DNA of 5,396 nucleotides from Actinomycetota bacterium (GTDB lineage Bacteria > Actinomycetota > Actinomycetes > S36-B12 > UBA10799), in assembly GCA_030837395.1 (NCBI GenBank), contig JAUPKO010000434.1:1-5396 (forward strand), written 5' to 3'. Below, piece after piece: positions 3,592 through 5,396 of the stretch. Position numbers and translations under genes: made by a program. Numbering within the stretch: the stretch's first letter is position 1; the number at the start of each line of letters is the position of its first letter. Under the pieces are notes generated by a model that was given only the letters and a program-made list of their open reading frames with translations, did not search any database and was not told the origin of the DNA.

Positions 3592-5316
3592 TCATTTGAT
3601 GAGCCTGATGGCGCTGTCGGGGGCACCGACATTCCAGCTAGTGGCATCGAAAAGACGGCCATCGCCGCTGAAACGCATTCTGATCCGAAACCAGCAGCCG
3701 TTGGGGTCTTCGTCGTTACACCTGTACGTCGTGGGGAAGCGCACGTGAAAGGACTGCCATCGCCCGTCGAAGCGTCCAGCGGCGACACCGGGCAGGGTGC
3801 AATTGGCGAGGGTCCGGTTAACCACGCCTTTGCCTTGGCATGACGAGATGGTGCTGCCGTTGAATCCGGAGGAATCTGGTGGTGCCTGGAGTTGCACTGT
3901 GCCGGTGCGTCCGGCGTCGGCGTCGCCGAGGTCGAACATGTTGAACACGGCGAGGCGCCCGGCCATTTGAGATCCGATACGGGCCATGTGGAAGCGGGCG
4001 TCTCCGGCGACGTTGAGGCTCAGTGCGAGCCCGGTGTCCCCACCGATAGTTACCCCGCCGCCGTTGCCGTTGACGGTGGCGCGCACGGAATACCCGTTCT
4101 TCCCAGCCCATCGCGCACCGGGGTCACCTGCGCTGTTCATACCTGTGGCCAGGTTGCTGTTCTTGGGCACGTTGGTACGAACCTGCAAGTAGTAGGTGCC
4201 TACGGTGGCATTGACAGTGCACAAGTCAACCCATTGCCGCCACGCCTGGCCGACTTGGGCTTTGTAGCCGGGTCGACCTTCGACGGCCAGGTTCGTCATG
4301 TCCCCGGAGAACCCATCCCACTGGCGTGTGCACACAATCGGTGACGCCATTGGGTCCGGTGAATCCCCGGGGGCGCGCAACGCGAACGTAGTGGCAGCGC
4401 GAGTTCTTACCGCGTCAGGTTGGCCGTAGTCATGGTCGCCAGTGCACAGCGGGGCACCGTTAGGTGATTGCGTGGTGCGGCCCCCCGCGTAGCGGTTCTT
4501 GGCGTCGCGGGTCCACGGGTTGGCTCTATTGCGCCCGGTGAATGTGTCGGGAATGGATTCACATGTTGACCCTGTGTGCACGAGAACGGGGTCGAATATC
4601 TGAACCCTCAAGGGCCCAGGGCTACGGACCTCAATCTTGAAGAAATGTCCCTTCTTGCCGTAGTCGCTGTTGGTCCGTCCGGTGCAGCGGTCGGTGCCGC
4701 CGGAGGTACAGACTCGGGTGTCGCGGGCATTCCCCCATTTCTTGTCGGTGTTAGGGCCTGCGGCTTCGGCCCATACCCGCGGGACTGATCCTCCGGGGCA
4801 GGCGCCGGAGGCGAATGGCCCGCCGCCTTCGACGCCCGCGAGCGGCTCGTTGCCCAATAGGTTGCAGGGTGACCCGACCGTGTATGGCTCGGTGTATTCC
4901 GCGATTGCGCGTTTCGTCAGTGAGGTGCGTGGTGTTCCGATCAACCCACCAAACGAGTTGACGACACTCGCGGTGATTTCTACCTGCAGCTGGTTGGGGC
5001 GCTCGGTTTGTCGCACGTTGACTGCTGTGGTGACACCGTCGCCAACGCGAAACCCGTTCGTGGCGGCGATTGTTGTCGCCGTGGCCGCTGCTGCGGCCGG
5101 GCTGGTCGGTAGGTGTGCTGCCCCTCCGAGCGCGGCGAGGTCGGCGGCTTTCTGAAGGTTCGAGGTGGTGGCGTACCAGCCTGAGATGTCGACACCCATC
5201 GCAGCTGAACCCATGAACACCGGAATCACCATCGCTGCGGTCATGACGGCGACAACCCCGCGGCGGTCGTGGCGAAGCCGACGGATGCGTTGGCGTAGCC
5301 GGGCTGCTACCGGCAT
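3592..5316 (-). CDS. TadG-like Flp-pilus/Tad family membrane-anchored protein (574 aa)
   Basis: The N-terminus is typical of the Tad/TadE-TadG group. A basic stretch RLRQRIRRLRHDRRG (6-20) is followed by one hydrophobic segment VVAVMTAAMVIPVFMGSAAMGVD (21-43) and then the family signature WYATTSNLQKAADLAALGGAA (47-67). Proteins of this family are pseudopilin-like or envelope components of the tight-adherence (Tad/Flp) pilus machine, anchored in the membrane with the bulk outside. The extracytoplasmic remainder (about 500 aa) is Gly/Asn/Thr-rich with 12 cysteines, contains beta-strand-like stretches (FFKIEVRSPGPLRVQIFDPVLV at about 225-246; TYYLQVRTNVP at 374-384) and has no von Willebrand A MIDAS motif that I can see. 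The ATG at 5316 has GAGGA 12 nt upstream and overlaps the end of the preceding gene by 10 nt, suggesting coupling. Neighbouring tad genes would be expected beyond the right edge. The TadG-like call rests on the N-terminal 70 residues; the function of the large ectodomain is not known. Confidence 0.82.
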   Translation of the reverse strand: MPVAARLRQRIRRLRHDRRGVVAVMTAAMVIPVFMGSAAMGVDISGWYATTSNLQKAADLAALGGAAHLPTSPAAAAATATTIAATNGFRVGDGVTTAVNVRQTERPNQLQVEITASVVNSFGGLIGTPRTSLTKRAIAEYTEPYTVGSPCNLLGNEPLAGVEGGGPFASGACPGGSVPRVWAEAAGPNTDKKWGNARDTRVCTSGGTDRCTGRTNSDYGKKGHFFKIEVRSPGPLRVQIFDPVLVHTGSTCESIPDTFTGRNRANPWTRDAKNRYAGGRTTQSPNGAPLCTGDHDYGQPDAVRTRAATTFALRAPGDSPDPMASPIVCTRQWDGFSGDMTNLAVEGRPGYKAQVGQAWRQWVDLCTVNATVGTYYLQVRTNVPKNSNLATGMNSAGDPGARWAGKNGYSVRATVNGNGGGVTIGGDTGLALSLNVAGDARFHMARIGSQMAGRLAVFNMFDLGDADAGRTGTVQLQAPPDSSGFNGSTISSCQGKGVVNRTLANCTLPGVAAGRFDGRWQSFHVRFPTTYRCNDEDPNGCWFRIRMRFSGDGRLFDATSWNVGAPDSAIRLIK

Positions 5317-5396
5317 GTGTAGTCCAAGTCCTCGCGGCTGGTGGGAATGGGCTCGAACTTGGCGGCGGCGTCATTGGTCAGCGTCATGTTCGCCCC
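5307..5396 (-). CDS. C-terminal end of an upstream gene (cut by window edge), possibly TadE-like
   Basis: The minus-strand frame entering at the edge (GANMTLTNDAAAKFEPIP and onward) runs 29 codons to a TAG at 5309-5307, overlapping the TadG-like start by 10 nt. The overlap geometry and its being in frame at the edge favour a real gene end in the same operon. In Tad loci the gene before TadG is often a TadE-type pseudopilin, but this short tail carries no diagnostic residue, so that identity is only positional inference. Another overlapping frame starting at 5374 is Arg/Pro/Ser-rich and looks like an out-of-phase shadow. Confidence 0.5.
   Translation of the reverse strand, partial: GANMTLTNDAAAKFEPIPTSREDLDYTCR

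Noticed and set aside
3500..3595. Extended start of the SSB-like gene at ATG 3595, with an ATGA overlap to the TadG-like stop
   Set aside because: The overlap is tempting, but the extra 32 residues are not OB-fold-like and a good AAGGAG precedes the internal ATG at 3499.
4751..5374. Minus-strand frame of 207 codons overlapping the TadG-like gene
   Set aside because: Arg/Pro/Ser/His-rich shadow of the TadG-like gene in another phase; the TadG frame has the Tad signature.

Overview
The window looks like accessory DNA from a high-GC Gram-positive (actinobacterial) genome. Codon third positions are strongly G/C, GTG is used as a start, and gene packing is tight with ATGA stop/start overlaps. A Tad-type envelope protein sits beside replication-type proteins (an SSB-like OB-fold protein and a Toprim/DnaG-like protein). 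That mix suggests a conjugative plasmid, an integrative conjugative element or a related mobile element, but no integrase, relaxase or replication initiator is visible, so this is inference.

Layout, left to right. Positions 3-113 (+) hold the C-terminal end of a HAD-superfamily hydrolase. Positions 114-415 are about 300 bp with no convincing gene. Positions 416-655 (-) encode a 79-aa helical protein of unknown function with an excellent ribosome binding site. Positions 656-992 are a divergent intergenic region with an unusual structure: a 199-bp interrupted palindrome (696-894) made of five matching blocks around a purine-rich centre, followed by two small hairpins. Positions 993-1154 (+) encode a 53-aa zinc-ribbon protein. 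The rest of the window is a leftward run on the minus strand, read from the right: the end of an unidentified gene (5307-5396), a TadG-like membrane-anchored protein (3592-5316), an SSB-like OB-fold protein (3170-3499), a DnaG-type catalytic core/Toprim protein without a zinc-finger domain (2191-3180), and a secreted protein of unknown family (1220-2194).

The minus-strand genes are close-set or overlapping (10, 11 and 4 nt overlaps, one 92-nt gap) and probably form one or two transcripts. The SSB-like and primase-like proteins could act together in single-strand DNA handling. The TadG-like and secreted proteins act at the cell envelope. The structured intergenic region is a reasonable candidate for the cis-acting DNA site (replication, transfer, recombination or a symmetric operator) of the element, and it is the most noteworthy signal in the window.
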